A stretch of DNA of 64,000 nucleotides from Novosphingobium sp. (GTDB taxonomy: Bacteria > Pseudomonadota > Alphaproteobacteria > Sphingomonadales > Sphingomonadaceae). Under the pieces are notes generated by a model. It saw only the letters and a list, made by a program, of their open reading frames with translations. It had not been told where the DNA came from and did no database searches. The number at the start of each line of letters is the position of its first letter. The first letter of the stretch is position 1. The stretch lies in NCBI GenBank assembly GCA_024236175.1, contig JACKKY010000004.1, positions 508,501 to 572,500 on the forward strand. Direction: 5' to 3'. The position numbers were made by a program, and so were the translations under genes. Of the stretch, positions 26,098 through 33,186 are shown in pieces.

Positions 26098-26733
26098 ATG
26101 AGTTCGCAAACCGCCTCGCCGGTCAAGTACCAGACTCCCCTGCGCAAGGCTCAACGGGAGCTGACCCGAAGCCGGATCAGGGACGCAGCGCGCGAACTGT
26201 TCTACGAACATCATTACGACACCACGACGATGGATGAGATCGCTCTGGCCGCCGGCTTGCGAAGGTCGACCGTCTATCTGCATTTCAAGGACAAGGCGGA
26301 AATCCTTGCGGACATCATCGCCGACTATACGCCCAAGGCCAGGGCGCAGCTGGCGACCTTGCCCGGCCCCGAGCCCACGTTGAAGCAGATTCAGCGGTGG
26401 ATGAAGAAGGTAATGGAATTCGTCGCGGAAGAACGCATCCCGCTTTCGATCATTATCGAATTGCGGCGACTGAACCGTGCGAATGAGCAGGCCTTGCGCG
26501 ATCTGACGACGGAGCTCCTGTCAGGCCTGGGCGAGAACAACGCGCCGTTCGAATTGGCAGCACGGCCGGAGGCAACCCCCGCGCAGCGCGCGCGCGCGCT
26601 GATGCTGCTGCAGGAGCTGACCTACGCCTGCGAGATGTACCTCGACGACGCAGAAGGCGAGGCCTGCTCGAAAGCCCTGTTGACTGTCGCGGCAGAGGAC
26701 TTCCACGCCTTCCTGCGCTCGGACACTCCGTGA
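26098..26733 (+). CDS. TetR/AcrR family transcriptional regulator
   Basis: 211 residues from the ATG at 26098 with GGGAACAGG upstream; an in-frame TTG at 26050 is less likely. DNA-binding region: TRSRIRDAARELFYEHHYDT, then MDEIALAAGLRRSTVYLHFK and DKAEILADII. Convergent with the TonB receptor gene, separated by a strong hairpin. Its target is not evident; no palindrome stands out directly upstream. Confidence 0.92.
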   Translation: MSSQTASPVKYQTPLRKAQRELTRSRIRDAARELFYEHHYDTTTMDEIALAAGLRRSTVYLHFKDKAEILADIIADYTPKARAQLATLPGPEPTLKQIQRWMKKVMEFVAEERIPLSIIIELRRLNRANEQALRDLTTELLSGLGENNAPFELAARPEATPAQRARALMLLQELTYACEMYLDDAEGEACSKALLTVAAEDFHAFLRSDTP

Positions 26734-26739
26734 CGGCGG

Positions 26740-26768
26740 TGCGGCCCCATACAGCGTATGGGGCCGCA
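26740..26768. terminator. Bidirectional terminator hairpin between tetR and the TonB receptor gene
   Basis: Perfect 13-bp stem TGCGGCCCCATAC/GTATGGGGCCGCA with a 3-base loop, exactly between two convergent genes (stops at 26733 and 26773). Very stable on either strand; no T-tract on either side. Confidence 0.75.
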
Positions 26769-26772
26769 AGCG

Positions 26773-28908
26773 TCAGAAATGAAATTTGGCGTTCAGGCCA
26801 TAGGTCCGCGGCTCGCCCGCAAGGGCAGCCTGACCGATCGAGGACACCTTTTGCACGGCATAGAGCTTGTTGCCGATGTTCTTCATCCAGACCTCGAACG
26901 AAACGTTCTCGTTGACCGAGTATTCGGCCGACGCGTTGAACAGGCCGTAAGCCGGCTGGGTCAGCACATTGTTCGGTTCGAAGTAGTACTTGCTCTTGTG
27001 GGTGTAGGCACCCGTGAGGCGCAGTTCGCTGCCGTTCTCGAAAGGAATGGTGTAGGTTCCCGACGTGCTGAAGGTGAACTTGGGTGCGATCGCGGTCCGG
27101 TTGCCGGTGGCATCGCCGGTCGTGGCATCCGGGAAGGAATCGTACTTGGCGTCAAGGTAGCTCGCGCCGGCCACAAGCAGGAACTGGTCGGTCACCGCGG
27201 CTTCGATATGCGCATCGACACCGTCGATCTTCACCTTGGCGGCATTGCGCAGCGCCGAAACCCCGCCGGGCGAGGCGCGGACCTGGTAATCATCGATGTC
27301 GTAGTGGAACGCGGAGAGGTTCACACGCAGGTGGTTGTCCAGGAAATCGCCCTTCATGCCGACTTCGTAGGCCATGATCGTCTCCGGCTTCACCGGTTCG
27401 TCGAAGGGGCTCTGCAGGTTGAACTGCCCCGACTTGAAGCCGCGGTTGACCGAAGCATAGACGTTGACATCGTCGCTGATGTCCTGACGCAATGCCACGC
27501 GGTAGGTGAACTCGTCATACGTCACCGAGTCCAGCGGGTTGGTCCTGCTCGACAACACATTGCCCATGGCGTCGACAGCGTCGGTACGGCCGACGGGCAG
27601 CTTGCGCTTGTCCTGCGTCCAGCGCACGCCGCCGGTCAGGTGCGTGGTTGGCGTGATGGCGTAGGTCGCCTCGCCGAACACGGAGATCGAATCCACCGGG
27701 CCTCTGGAGACGATATGGATTGTCGTGGCCAATGGGTTACCGGCCGCAAGGGGGGCGATTATGCCGCCCTGCGTCTGATCCTGGTGAGCGACCGAGTGCA
27801 TGTAGAACGCACCGACCTGCCACGACAGCGGTTCGGTCGATTCCGAGGACAGGCGGACTTCCTGCTGGAAGGTTTCCGTACCGGCCACATAGTCCAGGTG
27901 CAGGAGATCCAAGGCACCGCCATCGATGTCGAACGAGCTCTTGTTTCTCAGGTCGCGATAGGCGGTGATGCTGGTCAGCGTGCCGAAGCCGACATCGAGC
28001 TCGAGCTTGCCGCTCACGCCCCAGACGCGGATGTCCGTGCCGCTCGGGTAGCCCGCCGGGGAATCCTGGCTGAGGTCGTTGACCGGATCGGAAACCGGAT
28101 AGATGTACAGGGCATAGTCGTTCTCGGTCTCGAAATATTCACCGGTCAGCGTGACCTTGAGGTTGTCCGTCGGCTTGGCCACCAACTTGGAACGCAGCCC
28201 CCAGTAATCTTCGGTCTTGACGCGTCTGCCCAGGGTCGGGTTGTTGCCGAAGCCCTTGCCCTGCTCCTGGCCGGAGAAAGCAATGTTCCAGCCGATCTTG
28301 TCGCCAAGCGGCGCGGAAAGGTAGGCTTGGCCGGTGAACACGTCGTAGTTGCCGATGCCGACCTGGCCGTCGAATTCCGTGTAGTCGCCGGGATCGCGGG
28401 TAATCACCCGGATCGCACCGCCGGTCGCGTTCCGGCCGAACAGCGTGCCCTGCGGTCCGTTGAGGACCTCGATACGCTCGATGTTGTTGAACTTGTTAAT
28501 CGTCTGCGCCAGGTCCGGCATGTAGATGTCGTCGACATAGACTGCGGTCGATCCTTCCTCACCAGCCGCGCCGTTAGGGGTCGAGACGCCGCGGATGATG
28601 AAAATGCCGCTGGGCCCGGAGCGCGTGAAGTTGAGGCTCGGGACCGCCTGAACCAGGGTCTGCGTGTCTTCGACACCCAGGTTGCGAAGCGTATCGGAAG
28701 TGACGGCGTTGATCGCGATGGGAACCTGCTGCAGGTTCTCCTCGCGCCGCTGCGCGGTCACCACGATCTCCGCGAGGCCGCCCTGCCTGGCTTCGTCGGC
28801 AGCCTGTGCCCGGGCCTGTCCCGGAAGCGCGACCAGACCGGCCGCCATGCCGGCCATTGCAACGCCGGCCACCAGCTTGTTGCGCAAATCATTTGTTATC
28901 TTCTGCAT
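26773..28908 (-). CDS. TonB-dependent outer-membrane receptor
   Basis: 711 residues from the ATG at 28908 (GGGAGGGTGAG upstream). A signal peptide runs to about residue 34 (KLVAGVAMAGMAAGLVALPG, then ARA). The plug domain starts near EIVVTAQRREENLQQVPIAI and includes RIEVLNGPQGTLFGRNATGG. The rest is a beta-barrel ending in the C-terminal Phe of KFHF. This sphingomonad type takes up hydrophobic or bulky compounds with TonB energy. Its place in the catabolic island suggests it imports the pathway substrate. It is followed by a strong hairpin and preceded by the amidohydrolase gene. Confidence 0.95.
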   Translation of the reverse strand: MQKITNDLRNKLVAGVAMAGMAAGLVALPGQARAQAADEARQGGLAEIVVTAQRREENLQQVPIAINAVTSDTLRNLGVEDTQTLVQAVPSLNFTRSGPSGIFIIRGVSTPNGAAGEEGSTAVYVDDIYMPDLAQTINKFNNIERIEVLNGPQGTLFGRNATGGAIRVITRDPGDYTEFDGQVGIGNYDVFTGQAYLSAPLGDKIGWNIAFSGQEQGKGFGNNPTLGRRVKTEDYWGLRSKLVAKPTDNLKVTLTGEYFETENDYALYIYPVSDPVNDLSQDSPAGYPSGTDIRVWGVSGKLELDVGFGTLTSITAYRDLRNKSSFDIDGGALDLLHLDYVAGTETFQQEVRLSSESTEPLSWQVGAFYMHSVAHQDQTQGGIIAPLAAGNPLATTIHIVSRGPVDSISVFGEATYAITPTTHLTGGVRWTQDKRKLPVGRTDAVDAMGNVLSSRTNPLDSVTYDEFTYRVALRQDISDDVNVYASVNRGFKSGQFNLQSPFDEPVKPETIMAYEVGMKGDFLDNHLRVNLSAFHYDIDDYQVRASPGGVSALRNAAKVKIDGVDAHIEAAVTDQFLLVAGASYLDAKYDSFPDATTGDATGNRTAIAPKFTFSTSGTYTIPFENGSELRLTGAYTHKSKYYFEPNNVLTQPAYGLFNASAEYSVNENVSFEVWMKNIGNKLYAVQKVSSIGQAALAGEPRTYGLNAKFHF

Positions 28909-29016
28909 CTCACCCTCCCACTTGAATATTTGCCCGAATACGACTCCCCAAGAAGCTCTCATCCCGCTGCCCGACATCCGAACTCTGCGGTTAAAATCGG
29001 GCTGGCGGCCAATCGG

Positions 29017-30234
29017 TCACGCGACTGTCAGATTAAAGCACTCCACATGATTGTCACGCAGGATCCAGCGCCGCTGCTCGTCGGTCATATGCTGGGTCTG
29101 GTAGGCAAGGAGCTGCTGGCTCCACGGCCATGTGGCATCGGAGTGCGGGAAGTCGCTTGACCACAGCAAGCGCCGTGGATTCACCATGTCCAGCACGTTC
29201 ATCGCGATCAGATCGTCCTGGAATGTGAAGTATACGTTGTCGGCGACATAGTCGCTCGGCAACTTCGACATTTCGCCCAGGTTCGAATGGAACCGGTGCC
29301 GCCGGTAGAAATGGTCCATGCGGTACATGAAGTGAGGCACCCAGCCGGCATCGGCCTCGGCGCAGACCAACTTGAGCTCCGGATGACGCTCGAAGACGCG
29401 GCCCCAGACGAATGCGCTGATCACGTCTTGGTTGGCGCGGATCATCGCGTGGTGGAAGAAGGCCATGTTGCGGCCCTTGTTCTGTTCACCTGCCACTGTC
29501 GCCGCAATCGTCTTCGATTCCCTTGGGGAAGTGAAGATGTGGAAGCAAATCGGCATCTTCAACGCGGTGGCTGCTTCCCATACCGGGTCGAAGCGGGGGT
29601 CCTCATATTCGAAATCGGTGCCCGGGCTGAGCGGGAACATCATACCGCAAAAGCCCTTGTCCTTTGCGTCCTGCATGTCCCTTACGGTTTGCTCGACAGA
29701 CTCGACGCCCGTCTGCCCCAGGCCGAAGAGACGCTCCGGCGCGTAGGAACAGAAATCGGCAAGCCAGCGATTGTAGGCCGCGAAACAGGCCTGACGAAGT
29801 TCGATATCGGGCAGGTTGCACATGACCATCCCGATCGAGGGGAAGATGATCTCGCCGCCCAGGCCATCCAGGTCCTGCGCCTCGATCCGCGCCTTGGGAT
29901 CGAAGCAGCCGGCCTCGATGTCCTCGTAAGTCCATTCGTTCATCTTGATTTCTTTGGGATCCACTCCCGCCGAAGCCATGCTGCCGATACCCACCAAGTA
30001 GGGCTTGTCTTCGAAGATGCCGTCCACCCGCCACACAGTGCCGTCCTTCGGGCCTGTTTCGGTTTTCGGGACACGGTCGCGAAACTTGGGATCGACGTAG
30101 TCGACATAGAGATTGGGGGGCTCGACGATATGGGAGTCGGCCGAGATCGGCTTGTAGGGCAGCGGCTCGAACCGGTCGTCGGCCATGTCGGAGATGTGGC
30201 GCGATTCTCGTATGATGTTCTGGACTGCGGTCAT
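29017..30234 (-). CDS. Amidohydrolase family protein (amidohydrolase 2 / ACMSD-like)
   Basis: 405 residues from the ATG at 30234, with GAGAGGG upstream. Metal-site marks: SADSHIVEPPNLY near the N-terminus (Asp-x-His), CFHIF in the middle and LWSSDFPHSDATWPW near the C-terminus (metal Asp). The family hydrolyses C-C or C-N bonds or decarboxylates; relatives are common in ring-cleavage pathways. It lies 108 bases upstream of the TonB receptor in the same direction. A perfect palindrome lies 95 bases upstream. Confidence 0.88.
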   Translation of the reverse strand: MTAVQNIIRESRHISDMADDRFEPLPYKPISADSHIVEPPNLYVDYVDPKFRDRVPKTETGPKDGTVWRVDGIFEDKPYLVGIGSMASAGVDPKEIKMNEWTYEDIEAGCFDPKARIEAQDLDGLGGEIIFPSIGMVMCNLPDIELRQACFAAYNRWLADFCSYAPERLFGLGQTGVESVEQTVRDMQDAKDKGFCGMMFPLSPGTDFEYEDPRFDPVWEAATALKMPICFHIFTSPRESKTIAATVAGEQNKGRNMAFFHHAMIRANQDVISAFVWGRVFERHPELKLVCAEADAGWVPHFMYRMDHFYRRHRFHSNLGEMSKLPSDYVADNVYFTFQDDLIAMNVLDMVNPRRLLWSSDFPHSDATWPWSQQLLAYQTQHMTDEQRRWILRDNHVECFNLTVA

Positions 30235-30328
30235 GTCGAACCCTCTCCCTGTCGCCGCACCGAGCCACAGGGCTGCGACCGACACAGGTCACAAGCCCGG
30301 CGAAGCCGGCCAATTGGCAAACAGCCTG

Positions 30329-30346
30329 TTATGTCACACGACATAA
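30329..30346. promoter_or_regulatory. Candidate operator TTATGTC-N4-GACATAA
   Basis: Perfect 7-bp inverted repeat with spacer ACAC in an AT-rich patch upstream of the amidohydrolase start. A second palindrome, GCCAATTGGC, lies at 30309-30318. Likely regulator site for the amidohydrolase/TonB-receptor transcript. Confidence 0.5.
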
Positions 30347-30519
30347 TGTCCATCAATTTTGCGTCTGTCCACACAAACTCGAATGCGCGAGACAGTATCG
30401 GCACGCCTGCAGGTTTCCCGGCCTCGAAATGCTCGCCCCACGAGCAGGCGGCCGCCACGGCGCCACCCGTCGCTGCCGCCCGGGCTCATGGCACGATGGG
30501 CAAGCCCGGTTGGTCGCCG

Positions 30520-31431
30520 TCAGCCGCCTTTTGCCATCCCGAAACTGTATTCGAGGTGATCGTAGAATCCACGCGGCACCGGGCTGAAGACCTGTTGATC
30601 TGACCGGTCGGCAATTTCACCGGCCCGCCCCGCAACATCCTCGATCGTCCATTCCGGCTGATAGACCCCGCGCGTCTCCGCCACATAGGCATGCGCCATG
30701 CGGCCCGCCAGCGCCACGAAGAGCTGGCCGTTCGCAGGACAGGATTCATGCGCGAGCCAGCCGGCCGCAGGGGCCACCAGATCGGGGCCCCAGGGCGGAA
30801 AGCCATCTGTGTCGCGGCCTTCGGCAAGCCGCGTCTGCGCGGCAGGGACGATACAATTGGCGGTGACGCCATGGTCCGCCCCCTCTAGGGCGAGCGCATT
30901 GGCCAGCCCGATCACCGCGCCCTTGCCGGTGGAATAGGCGGCGATATTGCGATCGCCATAAAGTCCGGCGATCGAGGAGACCAGAACGATGCGGCCGTAT
31001 CCGGCATCGCACATGCGCGGGAATGCCTCCTTCGCGAGATGAAAGGCGCCGCCGACGTGGACATCGAGCACCTCGGAAAAATCCTCGTATGTCATGTCGC
31101 GAAACGGACCGGGCCGATTGATGGTCGCGTTGTGGATGAGGATGTCGATGCTGCCGTAATTGTCGAGCGCGGTCCGGGCGATTGCGGCGCACCCCTCGCG
31201 CGATGCGACGCTGCTGCCATTCGCCACCGCTTCTCCGCCGGCGGCGCGGATTTCGTCGACGACCTTGCCGGCCAGCCCGGCGTCGCTGCCCTCGCCGTAG
31301 CGGCTGGTGCCCAGATCGTTGACCACGACCTTCGCGCCGCGCGACGCCAGCAGAAGCGCATATTCACGCCCCAGGCCGCCCCCGGCCCCGGTGACTATCG
31401 CCACCCGGCCATCGAAACGCATCTCATCCAT
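30520..31431 (-). CDS. SDR, MFE-2-type 3-hydroxyacyl-CoA dehydrogenase-like (paralogue 3)
   Basis: 303 residues from the ATG at 31431, with GGGAGGG upstream. Same plan as paralogues 1 and 2: MDEMRFDGRVAIVTGAGGGL, LLLASRGAKVVVNDLG, VSSIAGLY, YSTGK, AHESCPANGQ and the tail ETRGVYQPEWTIEDVAG. NNAG is replaced by HNAT. It is closest to paralogue 1, sharing the ETRGV(F/Y)xPxW tail. Divergent from the SnoaL-like gene at 31646. Confidence 0.9.
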   Translation of the reverse strand: MDEMRFDGRVAIVTGAGGGLGREYALLLASRGAKVVVNDLGTSRYGEGSDAGLAGKVVDEIRAAGGEAVANGSSVASREGCAAIARTALDNYGSIDILIHNATINRPGPFRDMTYEDFSEVLDVHVGGAFHLAKEAFPRMCDAGYGRIVLVSSIAGLYGDRNIAAYSTGKGAVIGLANALALEGADHGVTANCIVPAAQTRLAEGRDTDGFPPWGPDLVAPAAGWLAHESCPANGQLFVALAGRMAHAYVAETRGVYQPEWTIEDVAGRAGEIADRSDQQVFSPVPRGFYDHLEYSFGMAKGG

Positions 31432-31645
31432 GGCATCCCTCCCCATGTTGCCCGTATCCGGACGCAAGCCTGTCACGCGCCGGTTCGGACATCTACGAGC
31501 GCGAAAGTCAGAAAGACAAGAGGCGCCCATCGATCTGAAGGGACGGCCGCGCCGATGTTGTTGGCCGCCGGACCGAGGGCTAGCTTGCGAAGAGGCGCCC
31601 GGCCCCCGACGGAACACGGCAACCGTGCCATGAGAGAGGAAGACC

Positions 31646-32122
31646 ATGACCGATCTGGAAACGAAGATTCAGTACCTGCTTGACCTCGAGCAGATCAAGA
31701 AACTGAAATATCTCTACTGTCGCTACAACGACGGCGGCTGGTATGGCCAGCCGCTATCCCACCAGGGGCCTTCGCATGAGCTGTTCACCGAGGATGGCGT
31801 GTGGGACGGCAGTCCGATCGTGAAGGCCGAGGGACGCGAGGAAATCCGCAAGCTCTTCGACCACTTCGCCGAACAGCCGATGGCGTACCACGCCGTGATG
31901 AACCCGATCATAGAGATCGAAGGGGATTTCGCGCGCGCGCACTGGCATCTGATCGGCGCCGGCCGTCTGCCGGACGACAGCTCGATCCTGGGCGTCGGGG
32001 GCTATGAGGACGAATATGTCCGCACGCCCGACGGCTGGCGGATCAAGCTAATGCGCGTGATCTGGGGCCGGGGCGCGAACCTGCCCGAAGGCTGGACCGA
32101 GTCCGACCCGAACCTGATGTGA
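31646..32122 (+). CDS. SnoaL/NTF2-like protein
   Basis: 158 residues with GAGAGAGGAAG before the ATG. SnoaL-type marks: LEQIKKLKYLYCRYNDGGWY, LFTEDGVWDG, GREEIRKLFDHF, and GGYEDEYVRTPDGWRIKL. Family activities range from dehydration to isomerisation. It ends 8 bases from the convergent response-regulator stop and marks the right edge of the catabolic island. Confidence 0.85.
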   Translation: MTDLETKIQYLLDLEQIKKLKYLYCRYNDGGWYGQPLSHQGPSHELFTEDGVWDGSPIVKAEGREEIRKLFDHFAEQPMAYHAVMNPIIEIEGDFARAHWHLIGAGRLPDDSSILGVGGYEDEYVRTPDGWRIKLMRVIWGRGANLPEGWTESDPNLM

Positions 32123-32130
32123 CCGTGGCC

Positions 32131-32544
32131 TTACGCTGCGCCGATGCGCTGCAGCTTCGCCTTCAGGCTGCGGTGATCGAACGGCTTGATGACGTATTCG
32201 TCTGCGCCCGCCTCGATGCCCTTGCGAATGTCATCGGTGTCGGAATTGGTGGTGCAGAAGACCACCTTGGGCCGGCACTCGCCCGGCAATGACCGCAGTG
32301 CGGTGACGAATTCCAGTCCCGACATCACCGGCATGTTCCAGTCCACCAGGATCAGGTCCGGCATCGCCGCCTTGCATTTGGCCAATGCCTCTTCGCCGTT
32401 CTCGGCCTCGTTTATCTTGTAGCCGAGCACTTCCAGGATTGTGCGGGCCACCTTCCTGATGACGCGGGAATCGTCGACGATCAGACATGTCCTGTCAGTC
32501 CGCGGACGTTCCGGCACGGCAGACGCGTCGCTCGCACGCCGCAC
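32131..32544 (-). CDS. CheY-like single-domain response regulator, start uncertain
   Basis: Receiver domain with Asp24-Asp25, phospho-acceptor Asp68 (LVDWNMPVMSG) and Lys in IKPFDH; no output domain. It is very similar to CheY at 36030. The only standard start is the GTG used here, which lacks a ribosome site. An ATT at 32580 lies 8 bases after GAGGAG, in frame, and would add 12 residues starting MLEGLIKRTPPP. It is downstream of the unknown gene at 32599 in the same direction, and likely interacts with the chemotaxis machinery encoded divergently. Confidence 0.88.
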   Translation of the reverse strand: MRRASDASAVPERPRTDRTCLIVDDSRVIRKVARTILEVLGYKINEAENGEEALAKCKAAMPDLILVDWNMPVMSGLEFVTALRSLPGECRPKVVFCTTNSDTDDIRKGIEAGADEYVIKPFDHRSLKAKLQRIGAA

Positions 32545-32598
32545 GGGCGGCGGGGTACGTTTGATGAGACCCTCAAGAATGGCTGCGTCTCCTCACTC

Positions 32599-33102
32599 TC
32601 ACGTAGTCTCTTTGGCATTCAGGATGTGCGCGATCGTCTTCGCCTGATCGATCACATCCTGCTGGTCGTCCGGAACGATCTCCGGCTGCGCCAAGGGCTG
32701 ACCAACCTTTTCCGAGGGCGTAATGCGAACGTGAATGAAGGGCACCCAGACGTCGCCGTATTCGGCCTTCTGGTACCAGACATCGATGATGTCGTAAGAT
32801 GCCCAGAACCCGTCGGGTTCAAGGAGCCTGATCCCCTCGCCCATCCGCGGGACCGTGGAGAATCTCAGACGTTCCTGAGTCTGGTGCGTCTCGTTCTGTA
32901 CTTCGATTTCGATCAATTTGAACCGTCCCCCGAGCCTCGAGTGGGACGCTAGGATGAAATTCTTGCTGAAAAGCAAATATTCACCGACTGATTCTTCCCG
33001 AAGATCGCGGCGTTTGCTGCCCCCGTTGCCCTCCTTAGAGCGGGTTAGCTTCTCGGTAACCTTTGGAACGCCCGGATGGCGAGCAACACGCCGAAACCGC
33101 AC
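32599..33102 (-). CDS. Uncharacterised protein beside the chemotaxis operon
   Basis: 167 residues from a GTG; the ribosome site is poor and the first about 35 residues may not be translated. From about residue 40 the sequence looks folded and soluble: EYLLFSKNFILASHSRLGGR, MGEGIRLLEPDGFWASYDII, and VWVPFIHVRITPSEKVG. No motif is recognised. It precedes the CheY-like gene on the same strand and is divergent from cheA, so a signalling role is possible. Confidence 0.6.
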   Translation of the reverse strand: MRFRRVARHPGVPKVTEKLTRSKEGNGGSKRRDLREESVGEYLLFSKNFILASHSRLGGRFKLIEIEVQNETHQTQERLRFSTVPRMGEGIRLLEPDGFWASYDIIDVWYQKAEYGDVWVPFIHVRITPSEKVGQPLAQPEIVPDDQQDVIDQAKTIAHILNAKETT

Positions 33103-33186
33103 CGTTTGCCGCGCGCTCTCCGAGGCGGTCTAACCCTTGGTTAAAACATTCCGTCCCATAAGGCCGATTGTCTTTGGGGGGCATGA

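Noticed and set aside
28887..28904. CAAATCATTTG palindrome with GATAACAAAT on the minus strand, resembling the operator at 13890
   Set aside because: Lies inside the TonB receptor signal-peptide coding region; only 10 bases match the operator and the rest differs.
26758..29160. 800-residue open frame opposite the TonB receptor
   Set aside because: Antisense shadow; the minus strand encodes a complete TonB receptor with signal peptide, plug and terminal Phe.
31609..31640. Short inverted repeat CACGG-N3-CCGTG before the SnoaL-like gene
   Set aside because: Five-base arms are expected by chance in GC-rich DNA; no second copy seen.
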